A stretch of DNA of 64,000 bases from Branchiostoma floridae (lineage: Eukaryota; Chordata; Leptocardii; Amphioxiformes; Branchiostomatidae): contig NC_049983.1 in NCBI RefSeq assembly GCF_000003815.2, positions 472,524-536,523 on the forward strand. Direction: 5' to 3'. The position numbers were made by a program, and so were the translations under genes. Below the pieces are notes generated by a model. The model was not told where the DNA came from and searched no databases. It worked only from the letters and a program-made list of their open reading frames with translations. Below are positions 11,322-23,479 of this stretch, one piece after another. Each line of letters starts with the position of its first letter. The first letter of the stretch is position 1.

Positions 11322-14300
11322 ATCGAATATATATATGAGGCTACACAATGAAAAACTATTTGCTTTTTCTATTTGCCTTTTTACGTCTTGTCACCTGCAG
11401 TTACAAGCCACACCAGAACGCTGACCTCCTACAGCCACGTGTGCCGGCAATGATAGAGGGTCTCATCGCCTTCAAGAACCAGGATCAAGGAGCTTGGGTC
11501 CGAGGGGGCGACATCTGGTTCAACAAATGCGCCTTCGTGGATAATGGGAAAGGGCTGACAATGGCAAGGTACCATATTCATCTGTTGTTATGTTCTCATC
11601 TTGCCTCTCTCTTTCTCTCTCTCTGTATGTCTAAGTCTATGCTTGTGTCTCCCTGTGTGCCCATGTCTCTATATCTTTGTCTGGCTTTCTGTATCTCTGT
11701 CTCTTTCTCTCTCCTTCTTGATGTGTTCCTAGATATCTTTTCTCATAGTATGCTTCCTAAACCCCTAGTATGTAGACAGTCATATGATTATAAAAGATTG
11801 AAATCGGCTTGTATGGATGCTTGAATGACTTGTATTCATTCACGCAGTGAAGGCACATTCCCTAACGACGTGGGGTCGAGTCAACAAATCCGGAACAGCA
11901 TCTTCATCGGGGAAAGTGAGAACGTGGGTACTGCTAGCGGGTCCAGTGTCTGGGGGATGGGAGGGGTCAAACCGGTGGCGAGAAGCCTGCCTCACTCCAC
12001 GTGAGTACTCAATACCGGTTTGAAAATCATGCAGAAACCATCAATATCTCTTATGTAATCCAACACAGCTGCTTGCTTGAGACGAAAAATGCACCATAAA
12101 ACTAAACAATGTATAGCCCAGCATAGAAGCTAAGATAGTTTGAGGAAAAGTCGATCTGGTGAGTATCGCCGTTAAAACAGAGGTATTGTTTTCAGATGTG
12201 TGTTCGTTTTGGTGTGTGTCCGCAGATTCTAGTTTACATAATGTATCTATCTATCTGTGTTTGCGAGTGACAGGATGTGGGGTGGAGGTTGGTCAGGAGG
12301 TCAAGGTTGGCTTAGCCCGGGTTCATAGTTTGTCCCACAACTGTCAGGATATGAATGCTGCCTCGGCCATCAGGTCCATCCAAAGTTTTAGTTTCACATA
12401 ATGTTAAAAACAAACAATAAGTCAAGAACCCAGTATTTCAACGATATATGAAATTTATGATTTACTTCTCTTCTTGAATCGTAGAACCTTCCCTATGCGG
12501 GGACTAGAAATCTACGACGGTCCCGTCCTAGCCGAAAGCTGCACCTTCAAGAAGTTCGCCGCCGCCCCGGAGTACAACCGCTGGAGCAGCGCGATCGGAT
12601 ACCTACTGGGCAACAACTGGCAAATGTCACCAAACAACAACGTCACAGGGGCCAAGTTTGAGAATGTGAGAGGAGTTTGTTGTGTTGGTAGTATTTGTGT
12701 AAAACGTGCTCCCCTATCCCTCCCACCCTCTCTTACTCTCCCTCTCCTCTATCAATTCAGCCGACTTTTCGCTACATCTGTCAGGTAGAGACTCTGCCGA
12801 AAAGATTCTGCCAGTTGAGATCCCAATCGGAGGTTCTGTCGACAGATTTCAGATCGGGATCTCTGCCATCACAGTCACCGATTCTATCGGCAGAACTCCC
12901 AATCGAAGACTCTTTCGACAGAAGCTCCGATCGGGATCTCTACCGACTCTACCAGATCTCTACCGACTCGCCGACTCTACCAGATCAGAGTCTGACTGGG
13001 GCACACATTGTGGTACAAATCTAGCATAATTTTAACTTTTCGCTTCGTTAAGAGTAACTTTGGACGGATCTTCCTCTTTTTTTCAGGTCCAAACCCGTGT
13101 GTTCCACGGTGGTAAGAACCTCCCCTGGTTTGGTACGTACGAGAAAGACGGTGATAAGTCACAGATTACGCACGACGTGGACGGTAGTATCACTGGCTAT
13201 CCCGACAGCTACGTAGTCGGACAGAACAACTATCTGGCCAGGAACCCGGGATGTGTGGAGAAGTCTGAGTGGCGAGCATTCGTTTGCAGCGAAAAGTATG
13301 GACAGGTACATAGGTCCGCATGCAATACAGTATACAGCTCAGTCATTGAACTTAATAGTGAAACACAAAATGTGTAGCTTGCTTGGATCACCTGTCAGTT
13401 GTTCAAAGACGTCGCATAACTACCGAAAGACGTGTGCTAGGACTACGAAACTTGGTGACTTTTTCTAAAATTTGGCAACAATTCTGCTAAAAAAAGTTTC
13501 AGTTTATGATTTTTCGTGTTGCCATGGCAACGGGTTTCTGACAGGCATATTCTATCAAATGTACTCATTTCAGTTCGAATTATGAGATTTCATGGTTTTA
13601 TTGCTAGACCACACTTGTTTATTATTAACATCCTGTGTAATTCTAGATAACAGTCATAATTGAATATTCAAAATTAATGCTAATTAGATGACGTCATGGG
13701 TTAACATCCAAGATAGCGGACAATGTCATTAGCAATGGTAAAAACGTGTTATTTCCACGCAAATTCCGTCATTATTTTTTTTTACAAAACACATCACTTG
13801 AACCTTTTCGGTCTACTTCTTTTGGGTTTGGGGGTTATATGTAGAAAAAAATGTATTAAAAAAATTGAAGCTTGTCGATTCAAGATGGCGGACAAATGGC
13901 GTCAATTTTGACGTCATATAGGCGTCAGTGTCGTCGTCATTGGCAACAGAAGACTTGGCAGACTTAGATACCTATAAGATACCCTTTATAGCCATCCTTT
14001 TGTTTAATATCTTTGAGTATAGCGAAAATTCCATATTCAGACGGTTTAGCCCAAAATATGACATTGTGACGCCATAAGTACGTCATATCACGTCATAACG
14101 ATACCAAAATTACAGAAAATATTAAACTTTACCAGTACATCATGCCTACCAAATCTGGTGATCGTAACCCAAGCCGTTTTGAAATTACGAAGGGTGGGGG
14201 GGGGGGTCAAAAGAGCACCCCTCACCGCGCCCCCCCCCCCCTACCCCCGGGCCTAGGAATCCCAAAAAAGCCCGGTCTAGATAGAGTAAAAGTAGAGATA

Positions 14301-17300
14301 GTCTTCATTGCCCTGCGGAGGGTGAAATCAACCGACACTTTGACGCATGGAAATATTGGATGTGGTTGTGAATAAAGAACTTCTTACACAGTCATTCATT
14401 ACCCCGAAGACAATGATATTATTACCTTCGCCAAGAAGGTTATATTTTGGGTAGCGTTTGTTTGTATGTATGTATGTATGTATGTAGAAGACCAGCATAA
14501 CTCAAGAACGCCTGAATGGATTGTATTGATATTTGGTATGTGGATAGGTCTTGTTGTGACCTGAAAACGATTAGATTTTGGGCCCTCTAGCAGCCTGTTA
14601 CGATACTGCAGCGGACATTCCTGGTTTGATATCTCGAGTTCTGAAGATGCTGCGGCTATTAATTTTACATGATAGACAGCTCCTGATGCCGAGAGTAAGC
14701 GGTATAAATTTGGGTTCCCTAGCGGCTTGTTTTGGAACTGCAAGGCAGGTTTAGTGTCAGACTTTAAAAGGGAATAACGCAAGAAGGATTTAACGGATTG
14801 TTATGATTTTTGGTATGTAAATAGCTTATGTGATGCTTCATATAATGACATATTAATTATGTAAATTGGTATCTAATTTGCATAATTAATTAGGAAATTT
14901 CGTAAACACGCTCAGTTCCATTATAGGACCATTGCAACATGTGTAACTGAGAAGGAGAAGAACATTGATAGATATATATTATGCAAAATAGACCTAATTT
15001 GCATAATAATTGAGAAAATGCTATTTCATTGTGGTAATGACGGGAAGTTCTTGTAACATTTGAAAGTTATGTCTAGGTAAACATCGTTGAACATTAATTA
15101 TGCAAATGAGCTCCTCATTTGCATAAATTATCTGAAAATGCGATAAAAGCATTCATTCTTAACAAAGATTGTGTGCGCCTGTTCTCTGGTAAAGGAGATG
15201 ATCTATTGATATAATTCATGCAAATGAGAACCTTATTTGCATAATTAATGACAAACACAATTAACACAGCAGTTGAAAAGGTTAGAATCATTTGGCGAAG
15301 GCATGGAATCGCGGAACTCTAGTTTACTCTGAAACTAGTTGAACACAAAAATTGGAATCACCCATATTTTCGACTGAACAGCGCCAGTCTTTGTCAAGGA
15401 ATGAACAATACACTGCTGCCGTGAGGTCACGTTATGCAGATAGAATACGTGACCCAGTGAGCAGTGGATCATAAGTCGCGCCATAGACTTCCTACAACTT
15501 ATGATCCACTGCTTACTGAGTCAGCTGTACTTTCAAGTTATGACATAATTTACTGGTTACCTTTGGTCTTACCTGTATACAGCTGTATATCCAAGCAAAA
15601 CAGCCAAACACTCTCGTCATGTCGATGGTCCGTGACGAGTATCCCGATCACCCGCTTACAGTGAAGGGGCCTCTGAAGCAGGGTCCTAACGGTATGCAAC
15701 AGTACCAACCTACGGTGATGCTGGAGAAATCCTACACCATCCACTGGAACGGCCGGGCTCCCAGCCTAGTGACCGTCTACCCAATAAACTTCAACAGGTA
15801 CGATTCAAATACCCACTGGAGCTACATTTTGTGATCTTCCATATTTGAGATATTTAAAAAAAAATTGGCAGATCAGTCCGTAATGATTGTCTATAATTGT
15901 AGCACCAGAGTCAGTTGCAAGCTAAGCCTGGACATTGCCACAGGTACGGTTTCACTTGCGCTGCTCGCCAAATGGCGGAGAAGTTTTGATTTCAATGTTA
16001 ATGATAATGTACAACATTCATACGTCTAAATACCCTTCGTTAGATACAGACAAAATAGTCTTAAGAAGAAAAAAACGCAATATCATACTGACATGCATGC
16101 TTCTTCTCACCAGCTCATTTCTTAAAACTTGTAACCACAGTTTTTCCATCACTTTATAAAAGCTGACATTGCCAATGCGAACATTTCTTTAAATGTATCA
16201 AAGCATTTCATTAACAAGAGAATTGAATATATCTTTAAATAGATGAAAAAGAAGACGAATCATTTTCGCCATTGCATTTCTGTTACATTTTAGTCTAACC
16301 CATCATATTCTCATCTCAGTGGAAACTGGGTCCGGCTGGGACTGTGCTACCCACCAGGAACCCTGTTCCGAGTGACGTACCAGTTGGAGAGGCGGTATCC
16401 ACGCGCCGTGCTGCATGACGAGGAGATGAACCCCGTGTCGAGCCTGGCTGCTGTCGATGGTGGAGATGGCAAAGTGTTCTACTTTGAGGAAAACACAGGG
16501 TAAGCGTAACCGTATAGTGAAAATGTGAGTTGAAGTTCTCTGACAACACAACAGAACAGGACAGAATGGAAGCTTCATTGACACAACAAAAAAGCACAAT
16601 GACCTTCGCACGGTTACGTAAAACATGCTTATTCGAAAAACAAAGAAATCTTCAAATTCAAGTAACCTTGTATTATAGGCAATAAACATGACACTAATGT
16701 ATTGATGCAATGAAGTGGGGCTCAAAGGGATTGTCATTATCTTCTCCATAACAAAGAAATCCTTTGAAGTATTTATATATTGTTGACATATGATGACATC
16801 TGAAATACTTTTTTGTAATATTGTAAAACTATTCGCATATCATACATAATGGCAATGTCTGCAAACAGAAAGTCTGAGGATTGTTATTCTGATAAATAAA
16901 AATGCATATTCTCCAGGCATCAGTCCCAATGCATACGTAAACAAAAAAAACACACGTAAACTTAGGAATACGTAAACATGTAACATCTTAGCATCTCTAA
17001 ATAGAAGTAATGAACTAGTTTTCACTTCAAGCCTGCTATTCCTGAACGTTCGTGGTAATTACAATCGGGATGGCTACGACTACTGTTCACACATGGGCTG
17101 TGAGAGGATCATCATCTCAGCCACCATGACAAGTGACGCGGTCAGCGACTGTACGGCAGCAGCTTATCCCAAGTACAGCCTGACACCGACAGAGACTGTT
17201 CCCATGCCGAGCTTTCTGAGTATTATCAACGACTGTACTGGATGTGGTGCTCCGGTGAGCTGGTAGATTTGTTGCGCTCGTTTTAAGTTGCACTGCTGTA

Positions 17301-20300
17301 AAATAGAAGTAATGTAAATATATCTAATACATGACGCTATTCTTATATCTGAGTATTAGCAGCACAGACGAGGCTTTGCCAAAATTCAGGAGAAACTCAA
17401 AATTGTTACTTTGGACGCGTAAACTTACGGACATGAGAGTGAAACAATAGGTCTAAGTTGCCTGGAATGTTGTACCCTTCAACGTATCAATGTCAATATC
17501 ATCTGTTGTAAGATATATATGGACGCAAGACATGGGTTGCTCTTTCGTAAATAAGCAATTGCCACATTGCCCATGTAGCCAACAAGGGTTAGACATTTTC
17601 AATGCCCCTTTCTTTTGATAAATTTGTACATGGCATTCCAAACCTATTTCTTCATATAGGAACCGATCGTCAGCGACGACGACTTCAAATATCTAGAAGT
17701 GACCATCTTGTCCGCAGGGAAAGAAGAATTGGATCTAGGTCATAGGTCTCTTATCGAGGTATTCTGCATTTACTATTACCAATGATACATCTTCATAGAC
17801 TAAGAAGATGAAAATCATGCAAATGTTTCATATTATATATGAATATATAGAGGACCTCCCACAAACCTTTTGTAAACCAAAATAAAGGGCGAGGCAAGTC
17901 TTTTCTAGTTGTGGCTAACTTTGTTGAGGAAAACTTGCCCTCAGGTAGACGGAATCGGGTTCAATTATGGTCCCCGTGGCTTTTGGATCGTCGTTGTTGA
18001 CACAATGACTGGCGCAGCGACGCATGAAGTGACGTTCAACACCAACTGGGTACCTGAAGATGACGCTGCAATGGCGAACTTCATACGTAACGACATCCCA
18101 CAGAAGTAAGCATTACAGAAAGTTCATTTGCAAGCTATGGGAGTGATTAGGTGAGTCACAGTGACATGCCAGCTGGTACATGAAGGCTAATTGCAAGTAC
18201 ATGCTAGAAACATTGGAAAATACATGTGCCGATGGACATGTGCTAATGGACAGTTAGTTGATCTAACAAATGCCTACTGAAATACTAATGAACTACTGGT
18301 TATTCAGACCATCTGTTGCTGTCATTTTGGTCTTTGTTTGTTATAAAGACTTTTTTTGATAACGAAGCATATTCTTATTCTCTTTCTTCTGGTATAAACA
18401 TTGCATCCTATCATAATACTCTTTCTTTACTTTTCAGCTCAATCGTCCTCATCACGGCACAGTTCTCCTGGAGTCGACATGCCCGGGAGTGTCTCATCGC
18501 CATGAAGGAGATAGGAGCTCAGGACCCTGTCCGTGCGGGCTTTGGAGGTGTGCTTTATTTGTGTTGTTCTGGTTCCTAATTGTAACCTGATATAATATTG
18601 TATAACCGTGATTACTTCTATACGTTTATATTTGAATACGATTTGTTATAACGTAACACATTATTTCACCAATTTACATACAGTACATAGCAAGGACAGT
18701 TTAACGTCATATCTTACCTGTAAATGCTGAGTTTTTGTTGTGAAAAAATGATATATAGGAATGCTATCCCATATTACACTAGAATTATTAAGCTACAATT
18801 AAAAAGAAAAGAATACCTAAGATTTTTTAGAATTACCTTAGAACTAGAGTTCGGCGACCTCATACCTCCATGAAAATTTAGAGCTTTCGTAAATTTCATG
18901 CAATTGACTAACACATTAACATAATTTATGCATGGTGTCGTTCATTATTGACTAACGTACACATGTCACAATTATGAAATTCCCATTATCAATCATAAAG
19001 CGGTTTTGCAATTTCTACATAAATTGCAATTTCTACATAAATTATGCAAAGAAGTTCCTCATTACCATATTTGGTATCTGTTTATTTTCCACCTATCATA
19101 ATTAACATGTGTTACATGTATTGAGGTCCAGATATTGAAAACAATGGAATTATGCAATTTCCTCATTAATTATGCAAATTAAGTCCTCATTTGCTTAACA
19201 TGTATATCATTATGAACATCTTTGCCTAAGCTACCTGCATACCTAAAATGCAGGCAATCCGTCGTTCCTTTCTACAGTTATCCTCTTTGGAGTGTCTTGA
19301 CAAAAACACCCCTGCAGTTCCACAATTAAATGTTAGGGGCCTGAAACTTGCCCCACTTTTTTTATGGCACTAAAAGCTATTTACCACCTAAATGTCAAGA
19401 CCATAGCATGTCTGGAACAAGACATACATTGAAAAACTCCTATGATAGAATATTCTCATTAATTATGCAAATGTACTCCCATTTTGCATAATAAGTATCT
19501 TATCTTATAAAACATTGTCTAAGGTACCTATATACCAAAAATCATGAAAATCCATTGTTCCCTTCTTGAGTTATCGTCTTCAGAAGTTTTTGACAAAAAT
19601 GCCCCTGCTATCCCAAAACTAGATGCTAGGGGGGCCAAACTTATGTCATTTCTTCCTGAGCACAAGAGCTATCTAATACTTAAAAATCGTGACCATAGCA
19701 TGTTCAGAACACCGAGATAGCAAAACCGGAAGTTGCGCTGCAGTACCAAGGGTAGCCGCTAGGGGGCCCAAAATCTAATCATTTCCAGCTTTTGTCACAC
19801 ACTACCAACACACCAAGTATGAAACCAATCCACCCAACCGTTCATGAGTTATCTTGTTTACACACAGACAGACAGACACACAGACAAACGCAGGGTAAAA
19901 TATAACCTCCATGACATTTCATGGAGGTAATAATAATCATAAAATACATAAAATAGAATCAGAAAGAAATTATCACACCTTTTCTCAATCATCATGCTCA
20001 CTGGCCTACATAGCTGATCGGATATCTCCTTCATAACTAGCAAATTTTGCGTGACTGTCGGTGACCTTCCTCCGGGCAGTTTACACCCAAGATACAGATG
20101 CGGTCACGATAAGAATGTGGGTGAATGCGAAATTATGTATGATTTGATATATATTTGTAAATGCTATGCTTGCAACANNNNNNNNNNNNNNNNNNNNNNN
20201 NNNNNNNNNNNNNNNNNNNNNNNNNNNNNNNNNNNNNNNNNNNNNNNNNNNNNNNNNNNNNNNNNNNNNNNNNNNNNATGTACGGTAATTTTCTGGTTAC

Positions 20301-22244
20301 CTCCATGAAATTTCATGGAGGTTATATGTTACCCCGCGTTTGTCTGTGTGTCTGTGTGTCTGTCTGTCTGTGTGTAAACAAGATAACTCAAGAACGGCTG
20401 GGTGGATTGGTTTGATACTTGGTGTGTTGGTAGGGTGTGATGAAAGCTGGAAATGATTAAATTTTGGGCCCCCTAGCGGCTCCCCTTGGTACTGCAGCGC
20501 AACTTCCGGTTTTGCTATCTCTGGTGTTCTGAACATGCTATGGTCACGATTTTTGAGTATTAGATAGCTCTTGTGCTCAGGAAGAAGNNNNNNNNNNNNN
20601 NNNNNNNNNNNNNNNNNNNNNNNNNNNNNNNNNNNNNNNNNNNNNNNNNNNNNNNNNNNNNNNNNNNNNNNNNNNNNNNNNNNNNNNNNNNNNNNNNNNN
20701 NNNNNNNNNNNNNNNNNNNNNNNNNNNNNNNNNNNNNNNNNNNNNNNNNNNNNNNNNNNNNNNNNNNNNNNNNNNNNNNNNNNNNNNNNNNNNNNNNNNN
20801 NNNNNNNNNNNNNNNNNNNNNNNNNNNNNNNNNNNNNNNNNNNNNNNNNNNNNNNNNNNNNNNNNNNNNNNNNNNNNNNNNNNNNNNNNNNNNNNNNNNN
20901 NNNNNNTTAATTTAGGAACTGCAGGGGCGTTTTTGTCAAGACATTCCAAAGAGGATAACTGCAGAAAGGATTGACGGATTGGCATCATATTAGGCATGTG
21001 GGTACCTTAGGCAAAGATGTTCATAATGATATACATGTTATGCAAATGAGGACTTAATTTGCATAATTAATGAGGAAATTGTATAATTCCATTGTTTTCA
21101 ATAACTGGACTTCAATAAATGTAACACATGTTAATTATGATAGGTGGAATATAAGCAGATACTAAATATGGTAATGATTAGATTTTGGGCCCCCTAGCGG
21201 CTCCCCTTGGTACTGCAGCGCAACTTCCGGTTTTGCTATCTTGGTGTTCTGAACATGCTATGGTCACGATTTTTGAGTATTAGATAGCTCTTGTGCTCAG
21301 GAAGAAGTGACATAAGTTTGGGCCCCCTAGCGTCTAGTTTTGGGATAGCAGGGGCATTTTTGTCAAAAACTTCTGACGAGGATAACTCAAGAAGGGAACA
21401 ACGGATTTTCATGATTTTTGGTATGTAGGTACCTTGGGCAATGTTGTACAAGATGAAATACTAATTATGCAAAATAGGAGCAAATTTGCATAATTAATGA
21501 CAACATTCAATCATAGCAGTTTTTTCTATGTATCTCTTGTCTTGGACGTTATATGGTCTTGAAATTTGGGTGGTAGATAGCTTTCAGTGTCATAACAAAG
21601 TGGAGCAAGTTTCAGTCCCCTAACATTTAATTTAGGAACTGCAGGGGCATTTTTGTCAAGACATTCCAAAGAGGATAACTGCAGAAAGGATTAACGGATT
21701 GTCATCATATTAGGCATGCGGGTACCTTAGGCAAAGATGTTCATAATGATATACATGTTATGCAAATGAGGACTTAATTTGCATAATTAATGAGGAAATT
21801 GTATAATTCCATTGTTTTCAATAACTGGACTTCTGATAAATGTAACACATGTTAATTATGATAGGTGGAATATAAGCAGATACTAAATATGGTAATGAGG
21901 AACTTATTTGCATAATTTATGTAAAAATTGCGAAACCACTTTATGATTAATAATGGGAATTTTATAATTGCGACATGTGTACGATTGTCAATGATGAACA
22001 ACACCATGCATAAATTATGTTAATGTCTTAGTCATTTGCGTGAAATTTACAAAAGCTCTAAATTTTCATGGAGGTATGAGGTCGCCGAACTCTAGTTTAA
22101 CATTGTTATTCCACCTCCACTATAGACACTTTTGCTATGGTTGGCTTCAAAGGCACCTACTGGCCTACCTGGATCCAGCAAGTCAACCTGCCGTCCGGTC
22201 AGGGTCCGGCACAGATCTACACCAAGATCCCTCTCATGGGCTGA
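2773..22244 (+). CDS. Gene 1: secreted CEMIP-like hyaluronan-depolymerising protein (24 exons, 1271 aa)
   Basis: Exons: 2773-2839, 4673-4810, 5217-5494, 5922-6202, 6425-6495, 6933-7025, 7184-7375, 7502-7671, 7810-8019, 8152-8354, 8642-8711, 10197-10325, 10852-10937, 11401-11568, 11848-12000, 12485-12665, 13087-13305, 15583-15797, 16320-16499, 17032-17254, 17660-17758, 17945-18105, 18438-18547, 22126-22244. All introns are GT...AG and the phases join without a stop. Seen: signal peptide (1-20, ending VVLSQ); CPDV...WNPGH start and G8 domain (about 24-161); first GG domain (162-280) with Arg175 in the GRG motif; beta-helix region (about 310-1034) with the family block VHFHMTGDVDE and SIHHCFSRCVTIHG (about 450-495); second GG domain (1110-1271) ending IPLMG. 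Known of the family: CEMIP binds and degrades hyaluronan, and Arg187 of human CEMIP, a deafness-variant site, aligns with Arg175. With no membrane segment, the protein is inferred to be secreted. The last intron is expanded by a 3.3 kb fold-back repeat. The start follows a TATA box. Family is near certain; enzymatic activity is inferred. Confidence 0.93.
2950..3095 (+). repeat. Two-unit tandem repeat in intron 1 of gene 1
   Basis: Two units of about 65 bases each carry CTGTATGGGG, GTGTGGT.ATATTCTGTA and TGCTATTCTAGATCTGTA. A diverged relative occupies 23790-23935 in intron 1 of gene 2. No function is apparent. Confidence 0.65.
8846..9973. mobile_element. Non-autonomous element with terminal inverted repeats and internal G-rich array (intron 11 of gene 1)
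   Basis: The left end CCGGTGTGACAGTGATCTCG (8846) is answered by its near-perfect reverse complement CGAGATCGCTGTCACACCGG (9954-9973). Both ends continue into C- or G-homopolymers. Between 9770 and 9960 a unit of about 35-40 bases (GGGGCGAGATCGCTAGTGAT then TTCGCC) repeats four to five times, with runs of 7-11 G. No transposase frame is present. Intron 11 of gene 1 is about 1.5 kb against about 0.45 kb in gene 2, which fits an insertion into gene 1 after the duplication. Confidence 0.7.
11269..11319. repeat. (TA)n microsatellite
   Basis: About 25 TA units lie in intron 13 of gene 1, bordered by TTCGATTA and its reverse complement TAATCGAA. The whole can fold back on itself. Confidence 0.95.
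11596..11716 (+). repeat. CT-rich simple repeat in intron 14 of gene 1
   Basis: A pyrimidine-rich stretch of TCTC, TTTCTCTC and TGTCTC units. It is absent from the corresponding intron of gene 2. Confidence 0.7.
12782..12985 (+). repeat. Degenerate minisatellite in intron 16 of gene 1
   Basis: Interleaved GATCGGGATCTCT, CTCTACCGACTC and TCT.TCGACAGA units recur with variable spacing over about 200 bases. GC content is higher than in the flanking intron. Gene 2 lacks it at the same place. Confidence 0.6.
13500..14290. repeat. Probable interspersed repeat with ATGACGTCA-like motifs and G/C homopolymers
   Basis: This stretch of intron 17 of gene 1 has repeated GACGTCAT-type motifs, CAAGATGGCGGACAAATGG, and runs of G (14189-14204) and C (14232-14242). 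Its right part resembles 42058-42340 (poly-T/G-rich, then TTGGTATCGTTATGACG), suggesting a shared repeat family. The equivalent gene 2 intron (34476-35144) lacks it. Confidence 0.4.
14421..15324 (+). mobile_element. Interspersed repeat, AACTCTAGTT-ended family, copy A
   Basis: It starts ATTACCTTCGCCAAGAAGGT and ends GGCGAAGGCATGGAATCGCG followed by GAACTCTAGTT. Inside are ATAACTCAAGAA, ATTTGGTATGT and repeated palindromic TTTGCATAATTAAT blocks. The same architecture occurs in the copies at 18842, 20297, 50865, 59242 and 60074. It has no coding capacity and no confident superfamily. Confidence 0.7.
15342..15545. mobile_element. MITE-like element with internal hairpin, relative of 37786-37982
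   Basis: TTGAACACAAAAATTGGAAT and CTGAACAGCGCCAGTCTTTG match the element at 37786. Here the right part instead contains a hairpin: GTGAGCAGTGGATCATAAGT pairs with ACTTATGATCCACTGCTTAC around a loop of about 22 bases (15456-15523). Confidence 0.55.
20178..20277. other. Assembly gap (100 N)
   Basis: Exactly 100 N, the usual placeholder for a gap of unknown size, between two inverted repeat copies. Confidence 0.99.
20460..21898 (+). repeat. Tandem duplication of about 720 bp spanning the gap
   Basis: 20460-20587 matches 21178-21307, and 20907-21177 matches 21629-21897, with few differences. The segment is present twice in tandem inside copy C. With a gap in one unit, unmerged haplotypes or a misjoined repeat are as likely as a real duplication. 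Confidence 0.75.
20588..20906. other. Assembly gap (319 N)
   Basis: The run of N interrupts copy C of the fold-back repeat. The matching interval in the second internal unit (21308-21628) shows what the gap probably holds. Confidence 0.99.
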
Positions 22245-22299
22245 GGCTCCAAGATCCCGCTCGGGCTATAAAGAAGAAGCAGTTCCCTCAAACTCACAC

Positions 22300-22305
22300 A
22301 ATAAA
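22300..22305 (+). terminator. Polyadenylation signal of gene 1
   Basis: AATAAA lies 56 bases after the stop codon, in ACACAATAAAGAG. It is the first hexamer downstream and sits at a comparable distance to those of genes 2 and 3. Confidence 0.7.
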
Positions 22306-23374
22306 GAGTTTCGTAAAGATGGCGCTTCAGGTATTCATTTTTTATGTTGAAGTATTTCTACTAACTTTTCTTTTTGTGAATCATCCAGAAGTATAGATAA
22401 AACACGACATAGCTAATGCAAGTTATAGTCTTAAACATAGTGGTTTTCCGCGTCATACAAGGATATGAGTGACGTTCTATCTGATTGAAACTTTGCCGAT
22501 AAGTGGGTACCTGTTGTGAATTTGTAGCTGGAAATATGTGAAGTTAAGTCTATCAACAATGACATGCAAACATACGAACGCTTGTTACTTAATCTCTATT
22601 CCTACAATGGTCTCTCTCAGACATAAAACTTTGTCTGAGAGACATAAAACTTTATTTAAAAACTTTAGACATAAAACTTTATCAAAAAGTGGATTCCTGT
22701 ATCATCATAATGTAAATATATAAACAACTTATGAAATGAGAACTCTTCACGTCTTTAAGCACACTTGGTTTGCTAACCACCCGTAGGCTTAAAATCCCCA
22801 CGTGCGAAATGCATATCAACACAATGACAGACTTCTTTAGAAAATATGTCTGCATTTGGATTCTTTTCACGTTTATTCCTAACGAACTGCAATGACATGC
22901 CAACTAAATATATGCAAATGCGGAATATTTGCTAAGCGTACGGACGCTTTCCACTTTATCAGAAACACGCAAAACTTTATCAAAAGAATGCCTGCAATGG
23001 CAGGAAATATTTGACGTAAATCCGTAAGCAATGACATGTAAACATACTGACTCCGCTGGCCGTACGGACACAGTGGAAGCAATTCATATCAATGCAAAAC
23101 ATAAAAAGTGGTGCATGGGTGTCCCAAGTGCAGTGAGATGCCACCCTTATACAGAAATAAGGTGCACAACTCAATTTTGGAGACACTATTTTATATTATG
23201 AATCTATTCATCAATATCCAAATTTAAATCAATGTGATCATTTACTTATTAATAATAACAAACTGTGTGAATTGTGATCATAGCTGTATGGGTCAAATTT
23301 CCTCTAACCATCAAAGCGAATACATTTTTTTTTGTATATTTCAACTAGAAAGAGATGGGTATCGGTAAAACGGC
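22306..23374. other. Intergenic region between gene 1 and gene 2
   Basis: No gene is seen. 22620-22690 has three ACATAAAACTTT units (AGACATAAAACTTT type). 22875-23250 is homologous to 840-1480 upstream of gene 1 (ATGACATGCCAACT, TGCCTGCAATGGCAGGA, ATAAGGTGCACAACTCAATTT). It marks the boundary of the duplication unit. Confidence 0.7.
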
Positions 23375-23455
23375 AGGTTTTGAACCCAGGATCCCTCGCG
23401 TCCTCGTGCCTGGGCAGTTACAACCCATACACATGTGTGTAAACTACCCAGGTAT
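23375..23455 (-). mobile_element. tRNA-like module in the gene 2 upstream region
   Basis: Counterpart of the module at 2510-2605. It has the same position relative to the start codon and a partly decayed B box. It shows the insertion predates the gene 1/gene 2 duplication. Confidence 0.4.
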
Positions 23456-23479
23456 GCGGGCTTCCGGAAACTGCCTTAT

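Larger units (their letters stand above)
18842..22097. mobile_element. Large fold-back pair of one repeat family in the last intron of gene 1 (copies B and C)
   Basis: The left end AACTAGAGTTCGGCGACCTC (18842) and right end GAGGTCGCCGAACTCTAGTT (22097) are inverted repeats, with homology continuing at least 55 bases inward. Copy B (18842-19931) is in minus orientation and copy C (20297-22097) in plus, separated by about 365 bases and a gap. Each copy also has a terminal ACCTCCATGAAA/TTTCATGGAGGT palindrome. Gene 2 and gene 3 have only 396 and 348 bases at this intron, so the insertion is specific to gene 1. Confidence 0.8.

Noticed and set aside
16303-16749. 148-codon minus-strand open frame
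   Set aside because: It overlaps gene 1 exon 19 (16320-16499) in antisense and continues into AT-rich intron with no splice or family support. It is a shadow of the real exon.
20560-20997. Long open frames through a run of N
   Set aside because: The run of N simply lacks stop codons; no sequence supports coding.
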